This document shows, one piece after another, positions 29,431 through 38,012 of a DNA stretch of 46,858 nucleotides. The DNA is from a virus. The notes under the pieces are model-generated. The model searched no databases, had not been told where the DNA came from, and saw only the letters and a program-made list of their open reading frames with translations. The stretch is taken from IMG/VR virus record IMGVR_UViG_3300018013_000015, positions 1-46,858 of that record. The stretch is one strand, 5' to 3'. The first letter of the stretch is position 1. The number at the start of each line of letters is the position of its first letter. A program made the position numbers and the translations under genes.

Positions 29431-30390
29431 ATGCCTCAAGTAAGAGCGAAATTCCCACAGTTGATGCAGCCGGGGCTGAGAAAAATCTACTTCGACAGTC
29501 TCGATAACCAGCTCAAAGCATCAGACTATCCCAAGGTGTTTCACGAGGTAGATTCTGACTCTGAGTACGAACAAGAACTTGAGATGGCAGGCATCTCAAT
29601 TCTGCAGGAAAAACCTGAAAATGCTTCTACTGCATACACTGAGATGAAGCAAGGCGCTTCAAAGCGCGTGGAGCCGTTGACTTACTCTTTGGGTATTCGT
29701 ACCTCGAAGGAACTTTACGACGATGATAAGTATGGCCTCGTCGGAAAGAAAGGTCCGACGCTGCTCGCACGCTCCGCGGCGTTTACCAAGGAGATGATCG
29801 CATGGAACGTATTTAACCTTGGCTTTACTTCCTCGGTTACTACGTTCGATGGGAATCCTCTGTTCTATAATCAGCACGCTCTGCTTGGCGGTGCGCAGGC
29901 TACGTCGATCGCTCCGGGTGCAGCGGGAGTTATCTCCGCTGCTGGTACATATCCTAACCGTCCTTCGGTGGATGTGGACTTCTCGGTAGCAGGGCTTCAA
30001 CTCGCTACCAACCACGCGGCGCGTATGATCGATAACATGGGATTTCCCATCCGGCTTCGGTGGGTGAGTCTCATCACACCTCCTGAGTTGCGGTTCCTTG
30101 TGAGAGAGATTCTTGGTTCTCCTGGCAAGCCGTATACTGGAGATAACACCATCAACTCTCTGTTACCGGAGGACTACAAGAACATTGAGGTTCCTTGGCT
30201 TAACAATCCTTCTGCTTGGTTCCTTGCTGCAGAAAAGCAAGACCATGCACTTGAAGTTATCGATAGGGAAAAGCCTACTACAGACTTTGATGATGACTTC
30301 GACACCGATGCTATCAAGCAAAAGACTCGTATGCGCGTTGCTGCTTGGTGCCCACGGTGGCAGGGAGTGTGGGGAACTCAGGGACCGTAG
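29431..30390 (+). CDS. Major capsid protein
   Basis: A 319-residue protein after the decoration gene with the alternation expected of an HK97-fold capsid: an N-terminal arm (FPQLMQPGLRKIYFDSLDNQ), a core with AAFTKEMIAWNVFNLGFTSS, FDGNPLFYNQHALLGG, and a C-terminal part with VIDREKPTTDFDDDFDTDAI. The sequence recalls Mu gpT-type heads. No protease is seen and no long delta domain is present, so maturation cleavage is unlikely. GAAGGAG lies before the ATG. A structured 3' region follows. Confidence 0.75.
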   Translation: MPQVRAKFPQLMQPGLRKIYFDSLDNQLKASDYPKVFHEVDSDSEYEQELEMAGISILQEKPENASTAYTEMKQGASKRVEPLTYSLGIRTSKELYDDDKYGLVGKKGPTLLARSAAFTKEMIAWNVFNLGFTSSVTTFDGNPLFYNQHALLGGAQATSIAPGAAGVISAAGTYPNRPSVDVDFSVAGLQLATNHAARMIDNMGFPIRLRWVSLITPPELRFLVREILGSPGKPYTGDNTINSLLPEDYKNIEVPWLNNPSAWFLAAEKQDHALEVIDREKPTTDFDDDFDTDAIKQKTRMRVAAWCPRWQGVWGTQGP

Positions 30391-30473
30391 AAGTTCAGGC
30401 TTCGTAGCAAAGTATCGCTACGATAGTGAGGGGTGCGACTCGCCCACCTGCTCCGGTCGCACCCTAAACTTCT
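30389..30473 (+). promoter_or_regulatory. Three-way-junction RNA fold after the capsid gene
   Basis: Outer stem AGAAGTT/AACTTCT (30389-30395, 30467-30473) encloses CGTAGC/GCTACG (30403-30408, 30417-30422) and GGGTGCGAC/GTCGCACCC (30431-30439, 30456-30464). It begins over the capsid stop codon and ends one base before the GAGG site of the next gene. A 3'-end protector, partial terminator or translation control element are all possible. Confidence 0.6.
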
Positions 30474-30485
30474 TGAGGATTTAGA

Positions 30486-30767
30486 ATGAGTTTCTTCGCA
30501 CAAACCGGATTACGGCACACACACTGGACAGGTCCGTGGCACTACTGTGATAGATGCGATAAGAAAGTTAAGATCGCGGATTGCAAGCGGGAGCGCGGGT
30601 TATTGCTAGGACCGGAGTGTCAAGATGCTGGGGGCAGACTTGGACTTATCGGAGAACGGGATGTTAAGATAGCACAAGTTCTCGGAGACGGCAAAGAAGA
30701 GTTTGCTCCAGTAGAAAAGCTACGTAATCCAGATTTTGAAGAAGAACTTGAAGATTTTCTGCTGTAA
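30486..30767 (+). CDS. Zinc-ribbon phage protein, 93 residues
   Basis: HYCDRCDKKVKIADCKRERG followed by GPECQD gives a CxxC...C...C ribbon, a type common in phages next to capsid genes. The C-terminus is acidic (PDFEEELEDFLL). GAGG lies 7 bases before the ATG. Role unknown, possibly head completion. Confidence 0.6.
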   Translation: MSFFAQTGLRHTHWTGPWHYCDRCDKKVKIADCKRERGLLLGPECQDAGGRLGLIGERDVKIAQVLGDGKEEFAPVEKLRNPDFEEELEDFLL

Positions 30768-30781
30768 AGCGCCGAGGCGCT
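30768..30781 (+). promoter_or_regulatory. Small hairpin abutting the 230-residue gene ribosome site
   Basis: AGCGC-CGAG-GCGCT, directly abutting AGGAG (30782-30786). Confidence 0.6.
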
Positions 30782-30792
30782 AGGAGATTGAT

Positions 30793-31485
30793 ATGAGCCA
30801 AACAGATGGACGTTATACGCAAGACGTATCCGTTCCAGATTTACAATTCTTCATCGGCGCGTCGGAGTTCTTTGATACGGCAAATCTTGCTGCTAGATCT
30901 TCCGCTGGCGCCGGTCTTTTCGAACTTAACCTTGCAGCCACTCAAGCTGGTACGTTCTTTGCGAATCTTGAGACGTACATTCGTACAGGAGTGTATGGAA
31001 CAACTGCATACGATCAAGAACAGTATGGAACGGCTGCATCTGTGCCAGGACCGTCACTTGTAGCGAATACTAACGATCCCGAAGCAATTACAGGTTTTCC
31101 ACCTCTTCTTGCTGCGAATATGCCTACACTTGGTGGTATTCAACGTGGCCCAGTGCCGAAGGGAACTCAGGTAGACTCAATAGATTTAATCTATGGAGTC
31201 TATACAGTTGCGGCTACTCTGGCTACGGTTGGACTCACTTCTACGGTGTTTGCAAACAATGCAGCTCCGGTAGTCAGCAACTTGATTGCTCTTGGAGCCA
31301 ATGGACTTACTACGACAGTCAACACGGCGGGACAAGTAAAGGTTATCAACGTGCCTGTTTCGACGCCTGCGATGACCATCACAGCAGATACGGAGCTTGT
31401 CCTTAACTTTAACCTCACCGCTGGTTCTGGTGGCACGGCGACATTTTACGGTGCTGTCGTTCGCTGCCACTACAACTTCAACTAG
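30793..31485 (+). CDS. Hypothetical virion protein, 230 residues
   Basis: Beta-rich, Ala/Thr-rich sequence with no recognised domain (PVPKGTQVDSIDLIYGVYTV). Located between capsid and tail-region genes; probably a virion component. AGGAG is 6 bases before the ATG, directly preceded by an AGCGC-CGAG-GCGCT hairpin (30768-30781). Confidence 0.5.
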   Translation: MSQTDGRYTQDVSVPDLQFFIGASEFFDTANLAARSSAGAGLFELNLAATQAGTFFANLETYIRTGVYGTTAYDQEQYGTAASVPGPSLVANTNDPEAITGFPPLLAANMPTLGGIQRGPVPKGTQVDSIDLIYGVYTVAATLATVGLTSTVFANNAAPVVSNLIALGANGLTTTVNTAGQVKVINVPVSTPAMTITADTELVLNFNLTAGSGGTATFYGAVVRCHYNFN

Positions 31486-31499
31486 GAAAGGAGTTTGAG

Positions 31500-31775
31500 A
31501 TGGCAAATGATTTCTCAGGACGTATTTGGAGAATCACCGGAGCTGGAACAACTCCTTTCGGTACACTGAATGTGAAGATCAAAGGTGGTTCTTGGACCGG
31601 CGGTACTTCAGGAAATACCTTTACAATAACAGATGCAGATGGTAGAGTCTACACTTCGACCTGGGGCGCATCTTCACAGCAAATAACCTTCGGCGAACTT
31701 GGTTGGCTTGAAAGTCCTATCACTTTCGGCGGGACTTTCACCGGAGAAGTTGATCTGTATCTTGGCACTAAGTAG
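31500..31775 (+). CDS. Hypothetical virion protein, 91 residues
   Basis: Small beta-rich protein (RIWRITGAGTTPFGTLNVKI, then WLESPITFGGTFTGEVDLYL). AAAGGAG precedes the ATG. Not recognised; structural role inferred from the operon. Confidence 0.5.
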   Translation: MANDFSGRIWRITGAGTTPFGTLNVKIKGGSWTGGTSGNTFTITDADGRVYTSTWGASSQQITFGELGWLESPITFGGTFTGEVDLYLGTK

Positions 31776-31781
31776 GTAGAC

Positions 31782-34745
31782 ATGGGAGCTATCAAAGCAA
31801 CAGAACTCGCTAATGGTAACATTGGGTTAGAGATTACCTACGGCGGAAAAGAATCCCCTTTCGGCGGCGTGGATACTTCTGCGCCGCCGGCTTATATTGA
31901 TCCGAAGTGCTTTACGCAGTGTGATGGATTTATAGTCGTAAATGGCACTCTAACTGCGGCCTCGCTTAGATCCGTTACTATACCTGTGTTGTGGAATTCT
32001 ACAGCAGGTGTAACTCTTATCGGGTTTGGGAATTTTTACAGTCCTAAGTTTGGTACACTTAACTATGCGCTTGGGTATACCGCAAGCGCAGTGACAGGTA
32101 CTCCAACAGGTGTTACATATACGTTTTACATGACTTCATGGAGTCCCTCTTCTATCACAGCAGTATGGGATGATACTCTCGTTTACACTTTATATAATAG
32201 TCTGACGCCTGCGACAGCAGCATCTATCACAACTGCATTGCAGACTACTAGCATCGCAACTCCTGGAAGTGGAGCAGTTATTGAAGTAGCTTCTGTTACT
32301 TCTTTAGGTTCTTCTGATACGTCTGCTCTGGGCGGTGGTTATTTTGATCTAACTGGTATTCCAGTTACGCTTACTATTACTACTCCTGGACTTAACTATG
32401 TCGTAGGAACAACTTATTGGCTTGTTCAGGGTAGTAATATTACAGCTCAGGTTACTATTACCGGAGTTGGTGCTGGAGGCTCGATCACAGCGCTTGAACT
32501 TCTGCCGAGTTCATATACTACTCAGGCCAGCAACGCTAACAACAGCACACCAAATCTTGGTACGGTAGTCACTGAGTTAATATCGGTCGCTGGATGGGGC
32601 TATTCAATAGGACCTGCGAGTTTGTATTATTCAGTACAGAGCAACGTTGTATTAGATATTAAAGGACCGGCTGGCGAGGCAGAATATGCTGTGATTAGCA
32701 ACGGTGCTACGATGATCGATCCAGGTTCTGTTGGATCTGGTGGCGTTGCAGTAGCTATGGCTTATAATGATAATGGAGTTTACAAGGAATTTGCAGGTTG
32801 GTCTTATACTACAATAACCGGAACTATTGTTTTGGCAGGTATGACTGATATCTCTTCCTCTTCTTATCCAAATCCAACCGGTACTGGTTATTCAGTTGGT
32901 GAGGTATATTATCTTGATATGCCTTATGTAGATGCTACAGTCAGTCAGGTAAACAGTGCAGGTAATTACACAAGTTTTCTTACCAATCCTCCTACGACTG
33001 TCAAAGAAGGTACGGCGCAGGTCCTAGTTGCTGCTATAGGCGCAGGAGGTTCAATTGCAAAATTAGTGATACTAAACTCTGGCTTAGACTCTGATGGTTA
33101 TGGTACAATAAACACATCCAATGCTCCAGGAGATACCTTCATAGGTTATCAATCGGGAATATTCGTACTGACAAGGCCAGTTCCAGTATTGACTATAACT
33201 GGAAGTGTTTCAGATATTCTTAATACGATGGCTAACGAGATAAATGGAACGGCTGATGCGCCATATAATATCGCCGATCTTAATGTAACCGCGACAGTAA
33301 ACACTCTGGCTAGTTCTCTGACACTCACGGCTATCATCCCAGGTACAGTAGGAAATAGCATCTCAGTGCAGGATCTTTCTACGATTACTGGTCCCGATTT
33401 GTATTATTACTACTTTCCAGTACGCACACTTACCTATTTAACAGGGGGTGATGATGGAACAGGTGTAGGTACGACGCTTTCAACTTTGTTGCCGTCTCAG
33501 GCTTCTATAGCTTCAGTAGGTGGTACGCTATACATTGGAAACATCGGACCAGCTATTATAAAATTTTCTGGACATGGAGAATTTGTAGTTTCGACAACCT
33601 CACAAGGCGTGCGGGTGCTGAGGAAATTTGCGGGTTCTCTTATTGGTCTTGGGCTTGTTCCAACACCAGGTACAATAGTAGATTCTGTAGACATGATACT
33701 GGCATGGAGCGCAGCAAATGCTCTTGATGTATGGGCACCACTTAATCTAGCAGGTAACATAACAGGGGCAGGTTATGAAATGCTCGCTGATATCGGAGAT
33801 TATCTTACCGGCTTGATTGTGACAAATGCTACTGCTTTTATTGTACGTTCTCGTGGTGTGAGTTATGCAACTGCTACTGGGAATGCAACCTCACCTTTTA
33901 CGATAAGTCATATCGAACTCGGCGATGAGGGAGAAGGCGCGCAGATAAAGGCTCTCGTTTGTCAGTATGGTCAGATGGGTTGCTATGTAGGAAATTCGGA
34001 TGTATATCAGCTCTCTAACTCATTTACCGCTATCGGAGAGAAAATAAAAAAACAGCTTTTCTCTACTCTTTTGGATAATCCATATAGTTTATACGGGGCT
34101 GCTGCGTGTGCTATTTATATAATTGACGAGATTCCAGTAGTAGTTTTTATTGTTGGGACAACCTTCTTTATCTACAATACCGTAAGTAGAGCTTGGCAAA
34201 CTGCTACATTGACTATACCTGCGGTAGATATTCAGTACCTCCTTGCAGGAGTGTTTGCAACCACGAATACAACGGCTTTGGTGAATTTGTACAATCAAGA
34301 TCTTCTTACGGTTGTAGTAGAAGTGGCGGGGAAATATTCTTTTTATTCCTACGAAGCTGGTATTCCATCTTCGCAGTTGTCCACTTCTAAGCCAAGCACT
34401 GTGATCTTTCCAGTGGAAGAAGTGTCTTTTGGTAGAGATGTTACAATAGATGCTCTATATGTCAGTGTTGTTGCTCAACTTGCAGAAGATGTGACGTTAA
34501 CTTTTAGCTTTGGTGACGTTCTGTTCGGTCAACTTATTCTAAAAGTTGCCGACTATACTTCAATGAATGTGCCTCCTATCGAATCTCAAGTTTTTCCTTT
34601 GAACTCTACACCAGGTGCTGTAACTGTTCGAGCACCTCAGCTTAAAGTAGAGCTGTCTCAAACTACTAGTATATTAAGCAGCCAACTTTCGATTGCTAAG
34701 ATAGCGACTTTCGCATCTTACGACTCAAAACAGAGGCCAGTATAA
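31782..34745 (+). CDS. Large virion protein, 987 residues (tail or connector candidate)
   Basis: Longest gene. The N-terminal half is Gly/Thr/Ser/Ala-rich beta sequence with repeated GSGAVIEVASVTSL-like stretches. The C-terminal third has ordered segments (HGEFVVSTTSQGVRVL, LVCQYGQMGCYVGNSDVYQL, PVVVFIVGTTFFIYNTVSRA) that recall beta-propeller stabilisation proteins of podovirus tails. No coiled-coil tape-measure character. The DNA looks more AT-rich than its neighbours. AGGTAG lies before the ATG; the stop overlaps the next start (TAATG). Confidence 0.45.
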   Translation: MGAIKATELANGNIGLEITYGGKESPFGGVDTSAPPAYIDPKCFTQCDGFIVVNGTLTAASLRSVTIPVLWNSTAGVTLIGFGNFYSPKFGTLNYALGYTASAVTGTPTGVTYTFYMTSWSPSSITAVWDDTLVYTLYNSLTPATAASITTALQTTSIATPGSGAVIEVASVTSLGSSDTSALGGGYFDLTGIPVTLTITTPGLNYVVGTTYWLVQGSNITAQVTITGVGAGGSITALELLPSSYTTQASNANNSTPNLGTVVTELISVAGWGYSIGPASLYYSVQSNVVLDIKGPAGEAEYAVISNGATMIDPGSVGSGGVAVAMAYNDNGVYKEFAGWSYTTITGTIVLAGMTDISSSSYPNPTGTGYSVGEVYYLDMPYVDATVSQVNSAGNYTSFLTNPPTTVKEGTAQVLVAAIGAGGSIAKLVILNSGLDSDGYGTINTSNAPGDTFIGYQSGIFVLTRPVPVLTITGSVSDILNTMANEINGTADAPYNIADLNVTATVNTLASSLTLTAIIPGTVGNSISVQDLSTITGPDLYYYYFPVRTLTYLTGGDDGTGVGTTLSTLLPSQASIASVGGTLYIGNIGPAIIKFSGHGEFVVSTTSQGVRVLRKFAGSLIGLGLVPTPGTIVDSVDMILAWSAANALDVWAPLNLAGNITGAGYEMLADIGDYLTGLIVTNATAFIVRSRGVSYATATGNATSPFTISHIELGDEGEGAQIKALVCQYGQMGCYVGNSDVYQLSNSFTAIGEKIKKQLFSTLLDNPYSLYGAAACAIYIIDEIPVVVFIVGTTFFIYNTVSRAWQTATLTIPAVDIQYLLAGVFATTNTTALVNLYNQDLLTVVVEVAGKYSFYSYEAGIPSSQLSTSKPSTVIFPVEEVSFGRDVTIDALYVSVVAQLAEDVTLTFSFGDVLFGQLILKVADYTSMNVPPIESQVFPLNSTPGAVTVRAPQLKVELSQTTSILSSQLSIAKIATFASYDSKQRPV

Positions 34746-35161
34746 TGCGACCATACGACCCTAATACGTTTGCCCATACCTTACCAGATGCTCATCGTCA
34801 ATGGACGCAAACTGTACAGCAGACGCTGACTGGTAATGTAGATATGGGCACAGCTAAGGGAAGTGCCCCATCCAGTGCTGGGGTGAACGCTGGAGTGTAT
34901 ACGCAATTCGACAAAGGGAACGGCTCTGGTACATTGATTCGGATTGCTGCAACTGGCTCAACTGATACAGGTGCGGCATATAGTTGGCCTGCTTCCGGCT
35001 CGCTCGTGATAAATCATGGTCTTCTGCGTCAGCCGATAGGCTTTCACGTCGTAGATCAGGACAAGAATGCACCTGTTCATAGAACAGCGGCGCCGGATAA
35101 TAATCAGATCACTCTCACAACAACCGACCCAACAGCATCACATACGATTTACGTATTCTAA
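34745..35161 (+). CDS. Hypothetical virion protein, 138 residues
   Basis: Not recognised. A polar N-terminus, then a beta-rich half (SWPASGSLVINHGLLRQPIG, then NNQITLTTTDPTASHTIYVF). Start overlaps the preceding stop. Possibly a small connector or fibre-attachment protein; context only. Confidence 0.45.
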   Translation: MRPYDPNTFAHTLPDAHRQWTQTVQQTLTGNVDMGTAKGSAPSSAGVNAGVYTQFDKGNGSGTLIRIAATGSTDTGAAYSWPASGSLVINHGLLRQPIGFHVVDQDKNAPVHRTAAPDNNQITLTTTDPTASHTIYVF

Positions 35162-35170
35162 GGAGTCCAC

Positions 35171-35935
35171 ATGAGTTTTCTAGCTGGTGATTGTGTTACG
35201 GGTATTCAGGGACTTCTGATGAATCGGTCTGTGGCTTCTATGGTAATGATGGAGGCTATTCGTAAGGCTGTGCTTGAGCTTACGTCTGACTATAAGCACC
35301 CATTGCTTGAAGATACAGGCCCAACTTTTAACTTCGTGCCCTTTCAGAATAACTATGCGCCGAGTTTCTTTTTGAACACTCCAGAGGCTGCTCTGGACGT
35401 AACGAAAGTAAACTCGTTCTTCGTCTACATCGGCGGCTACTCAACGCCGTCGGTGTCAAACAACGCTTCTAATGCTGGCTACGATCTCAAGTTTAGAAGT
35501 TTCGATGCTATCGAGGTGCTGTGGAATATTCCTGGCGTGCCGATATACTGGACGCGGCATAATAATCAGATCTATATCGCTTCGATGCCTGATCAGAATT
35601 ATCCTGGCTATATGCGCTATCAGACGCAGCACCCGCTGACGCAGAATGTCATCAATACGGATGCTCTAGCTACGACGTTCTCAGCGCAGCAAATCATGAT
35701 GGCTGATGAGTGGCAAGAGATTCTAGAGTATGCCGCAGCTCTTAGGATAGCGCCTCAGGTAAACTTAGCTGATAAGAAGACAGAACTTCAAACTTCTCTC
35801 TATGGAGATCAGAAGTTCCAAACCAGCAGCGGTACCGAAGGAGCGCCGGGCTTAATCTTTCAGCGTACCTCACAACGCAATAGAGATCAAGGCACTACCA
35901 CACGAAGAATGCGTCTCAGAATGGGGAGGGTGTAA
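35171..35935 (+). CDS. Putative head-tail adaptor or tail tubular protein, 254 residues
   Basis: Begins with a helical part (GIQGLLMNRSVASMVMMEAI, RKAVLELTSDY) and continues with beta segments (FDAIEVLWNIPGVPIYWTRH, NNQIYIASMP). It ends in a very basic tail (TTTRRMRLRMGRV). The helix-then-beta order and place resemble podovirus adaptors. AAGGAG lies before the ATG. Confidence is limited. Confidence 0.4.
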   Translation: MSFLAGDCVTGIQGLLMNRSVASMVMMEAIRKAVLELTSDYKHPLLEDTGPTFNFVPFQNNYAPSFFLNTPEAALDVTKVNSFFVYIGGYSTPSVSNNASNAGYDLKFRSFDAIEVLWNIPGVPIYWTRHNNQIYIASMPDQNYPGYMRYQTQHPLTQNVINTDALATTFSAQQIMMADEWQEILEYAAALRIAPQVNLADKKTELQTSLYGDQKFQTSSGTEGAPGLIFQRTSQRNRDQGTTTRRMRLRMGRV

Positions 35936-36561
35936 TGGCTACAAACAGTATGGTTCCGTACTCAAATACCGCAGGGAATAATCAAACAACTCCTGGCGCA
36001 GCGGCGACCTCTACAGCAAAACAAGCTCTTCCTGGATCGTCAACATCCACATCAACTTCTGGACTTGCAACTTCTGCTAATCCTTTAGTTCCTACAGGAA
36101 CAGCGACAAGTTCTGTTCCTTCATCAACTTCGACAGCCGAATCTAGTGAGTTAGATAGTATTTTCGGTGCTGGTGTAGGAAGTGAAGTGAGTAGCTTCCT
36201 TGGCTCTATAAGTGGTACGCAGTCAACGGTGCTCAACGACTATATCAAATCTCTTGCTCCTCAGATGGCTACAGCGCAAGCGCAGACCAATGCTACACTC
36301 GGTGCTGGAGGAGTGTCTGCGAATAGTAGTGTAGCGGCGCTTGCAGATGCGAGTCTCAATGCTCAAGAAGAAACTTCTATCGCAAGTGAGAGCGCTTCGC
36401 TCACTGAGTCAGGTTTGCAGATGCAGGAAAGTATGATTCAATCTATGCTTGGCCCGGCAGAGAATTACAATCTCGAAGAAAGCATGATGCCTTATCAACT
36501 AGCTGGCGCTGGCATAGGTGCGGGTAGTAGTATTGCGTCATCACTGATTGCGAAAGGTTAA
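35935..36561 (+). CDS. Small Ser/Thr/Ala-rich internal-protein candidate, 208 residues
   Basis: Residues 1-70 are low-complexity (PGSSTSTSTSGLATSANPLV). The rest is helical and Ala/Ser/Gln-rich with glycine-rich membrane-like end (YQLAGAGIGAGSSIASSLIA). This recalls small ejection proteins placed before larger ones in podoviruses. GGGGAGG precedes the ATG. Confidence 0.4.
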   Translation: MATNSMVPYSNTAGNNQTTPGAAATSTAKQALPGSSTSTSTSGLATSANPLVPTGTATSSVPSSTSTAESSELDSIFGAGVGSEVSSFLGSISGTQSTVLNDYIKSLAPQMATAQAQTNATLGAGGVSANSSVAALADASLNAQEETSIASESASLTESGLQMQESMIQSMLGPAENYNLEESMMPYQLAGAGIGAGSSIASSLIAKG

Positions 36562-36575
36562 CCAAGGAGCTTGAG

Positions 36576-38012
36576 ATGAGTAAAGCAGATGGCAATACAT
36601 TAGCTTGGCCGACTCCGCAGGGAGCTGTTCCTACTTCGGTAGGAGTGCTGTCAAGTGGTAGTGGAGTAGATGAGATCTTAAAAAATCTCGCTACCGATCA
36701 GACTTTGGTGCGCCAAGCCATTACTCCTATAGCTGGCCAGCATGTAGGACAGATTCCTACAGCGCTTACAAAGCAAACTGGGTCCGCTCCGCAAACACCG
36801 ACGCCATATGAACGACCTCGTAGTAAAGGAGAGGCTATCGCCAATATGATCAACTCTGCTGGAAATGCAGTCAGTCAGGTTATAACAGCGGGGAAACAAC
36901 AGAAGCAAACGCATCTTACAGATGCGGCGACGAAACTCTTCACTTCACAGCAAGCCTTGGACGAGGCTCAGCAGATGAAGGATTCTACTAATGCAATGTT
37001 AACGAACGCTACTGGCGAGGAGGCGAAGGGTTATCAAGCCACTATTGCGCAAGCAGACAAGCTGATTAAGCAGAACACTGATGTTCGTAATGGGGTGCTT
37101 GCTGACTCTAAAATGCGAAAGGCTTTAGCAAAGGGACTTAACATTAACTACATCGACCCTTCTGAGAACAAGACCGAAGAGCATCAAGCTGTGCAAGCGG
37201 CGCTGAAGAATGCGAAAACGATTCAAGAGAAGCGCGAGGCCGCTAAGAAAGTGCAGGCTGAACGTAATCAGCAAGGTGCGTCGAACTTCGGCGAGGCTTT
37301 CGCTAAGTCTCAGCCGCAGACTGTGGCACCGAATGTTATAGCACAGCAAAAGCTTGCCGCTTTTCAGAAGACTCAGAAAGCTAACCTTGCTGCTACCAGA
37401 GCTTTGATTCCACTTCTTTCAGCTCAGGTACGTGCGAACTCCGCGGCATCTACGGAAGAACGGCGTGAAGCGCATACTGATAATCTTGCTTTTATGCGCA
37501 GTCAAGATGCTTGGGACAGAATGCAAGCACAGATAAATGCGAGAGCATCGGCTCTGAAGACAGAGCATGGCTACAGACTCGGTGAGATCGCGGCGCGTGG
37601 TTCACAGGAGCTTGCTACTTTTAAGGCGAAGCTCACTGAGAAGGACGCCGACCCTCTCACCTCTGTGAAAGCATTTCAGGATTTCCAGTCTAAAACTACA
37701 GTCACGCAAGCAAACTTGGCAAAGACTGTTTCCGAACTTCAGATACAGCGAGATGCAGCAGCTAAGCAGAAGCCTTACAATGCTTCTATGGTTTCTAATC
37801 TTGACGCTCAGTTAGAGACTGCGAAGCAAGCGCAGGTAAGCTATGGTCAAGCTGTAGGCGGAATACAAACATGGTACAAGAAGATTGCCGGAGTGCAGGA
37901 AGGAGGTTCTTCTAGTGAATCAAAATCAAGCTCAAGTACCGACCGCAGCGCAGCCTCTACCTATCTCACAGATACAGCAGCCGATCCAGACGAAGAGGAC
38001 GACAACTACTAA
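36576..38012 (+). CDS. Putative internal virion (ejection) protein 1, 478 residues
   Basis: Long alpha-helical, Gln/Ala/Lys-rich protein with coiled-coil stretches (KNAKTIQEKREAAKKVQAER, then RDAAAKQKPYNASMVSNLDA) and an acidic end. Composition and position match the ejection proteins stored in podovirus heads. AAGGAG lies before the ATG. The last 98 bases overlap the next gene. Confidence 0.45.
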   Translation: MSKADGNTLAWPTPQGAVPTSVGVLSSGSGVDEILKNLATDQTLVRQAITPIAGQHVGQIPTALTKQTGSAPQTPTPYERPRSKGEAIANMINSAGNAVSQVITAGKQQKQTHLTDAATKLFTSQQALDEAQQMKDSTNAMLTNATGEEAKGYQATIAQADKLIKQNTDVRNGVLADSKMRKALAKGLNINYIDPSENKTEEHQAVQAALKNAKTIQEKREAAKKVQAERNQQGASNFGEAFAKSQPQTVAPNVIAQQKLAAFQKTQKANLAATRALIPLLSAQVRANSAASTEERREAHTDNLAFMRSQDAWDRMQAQINARASALKTEHGYRLGEIAARGSQELATFKAKLTEKDADPLTSVKAFQDFQSKTTVTQANLAKTVSELQIQRDAAAKQKPYNASMVSNLDAQLETAKQAQVSYGQAVGGIQTWYKKIAGVQEGGSSSESKSSSSTDRSAASTYLTDTAADPDEEDDNY

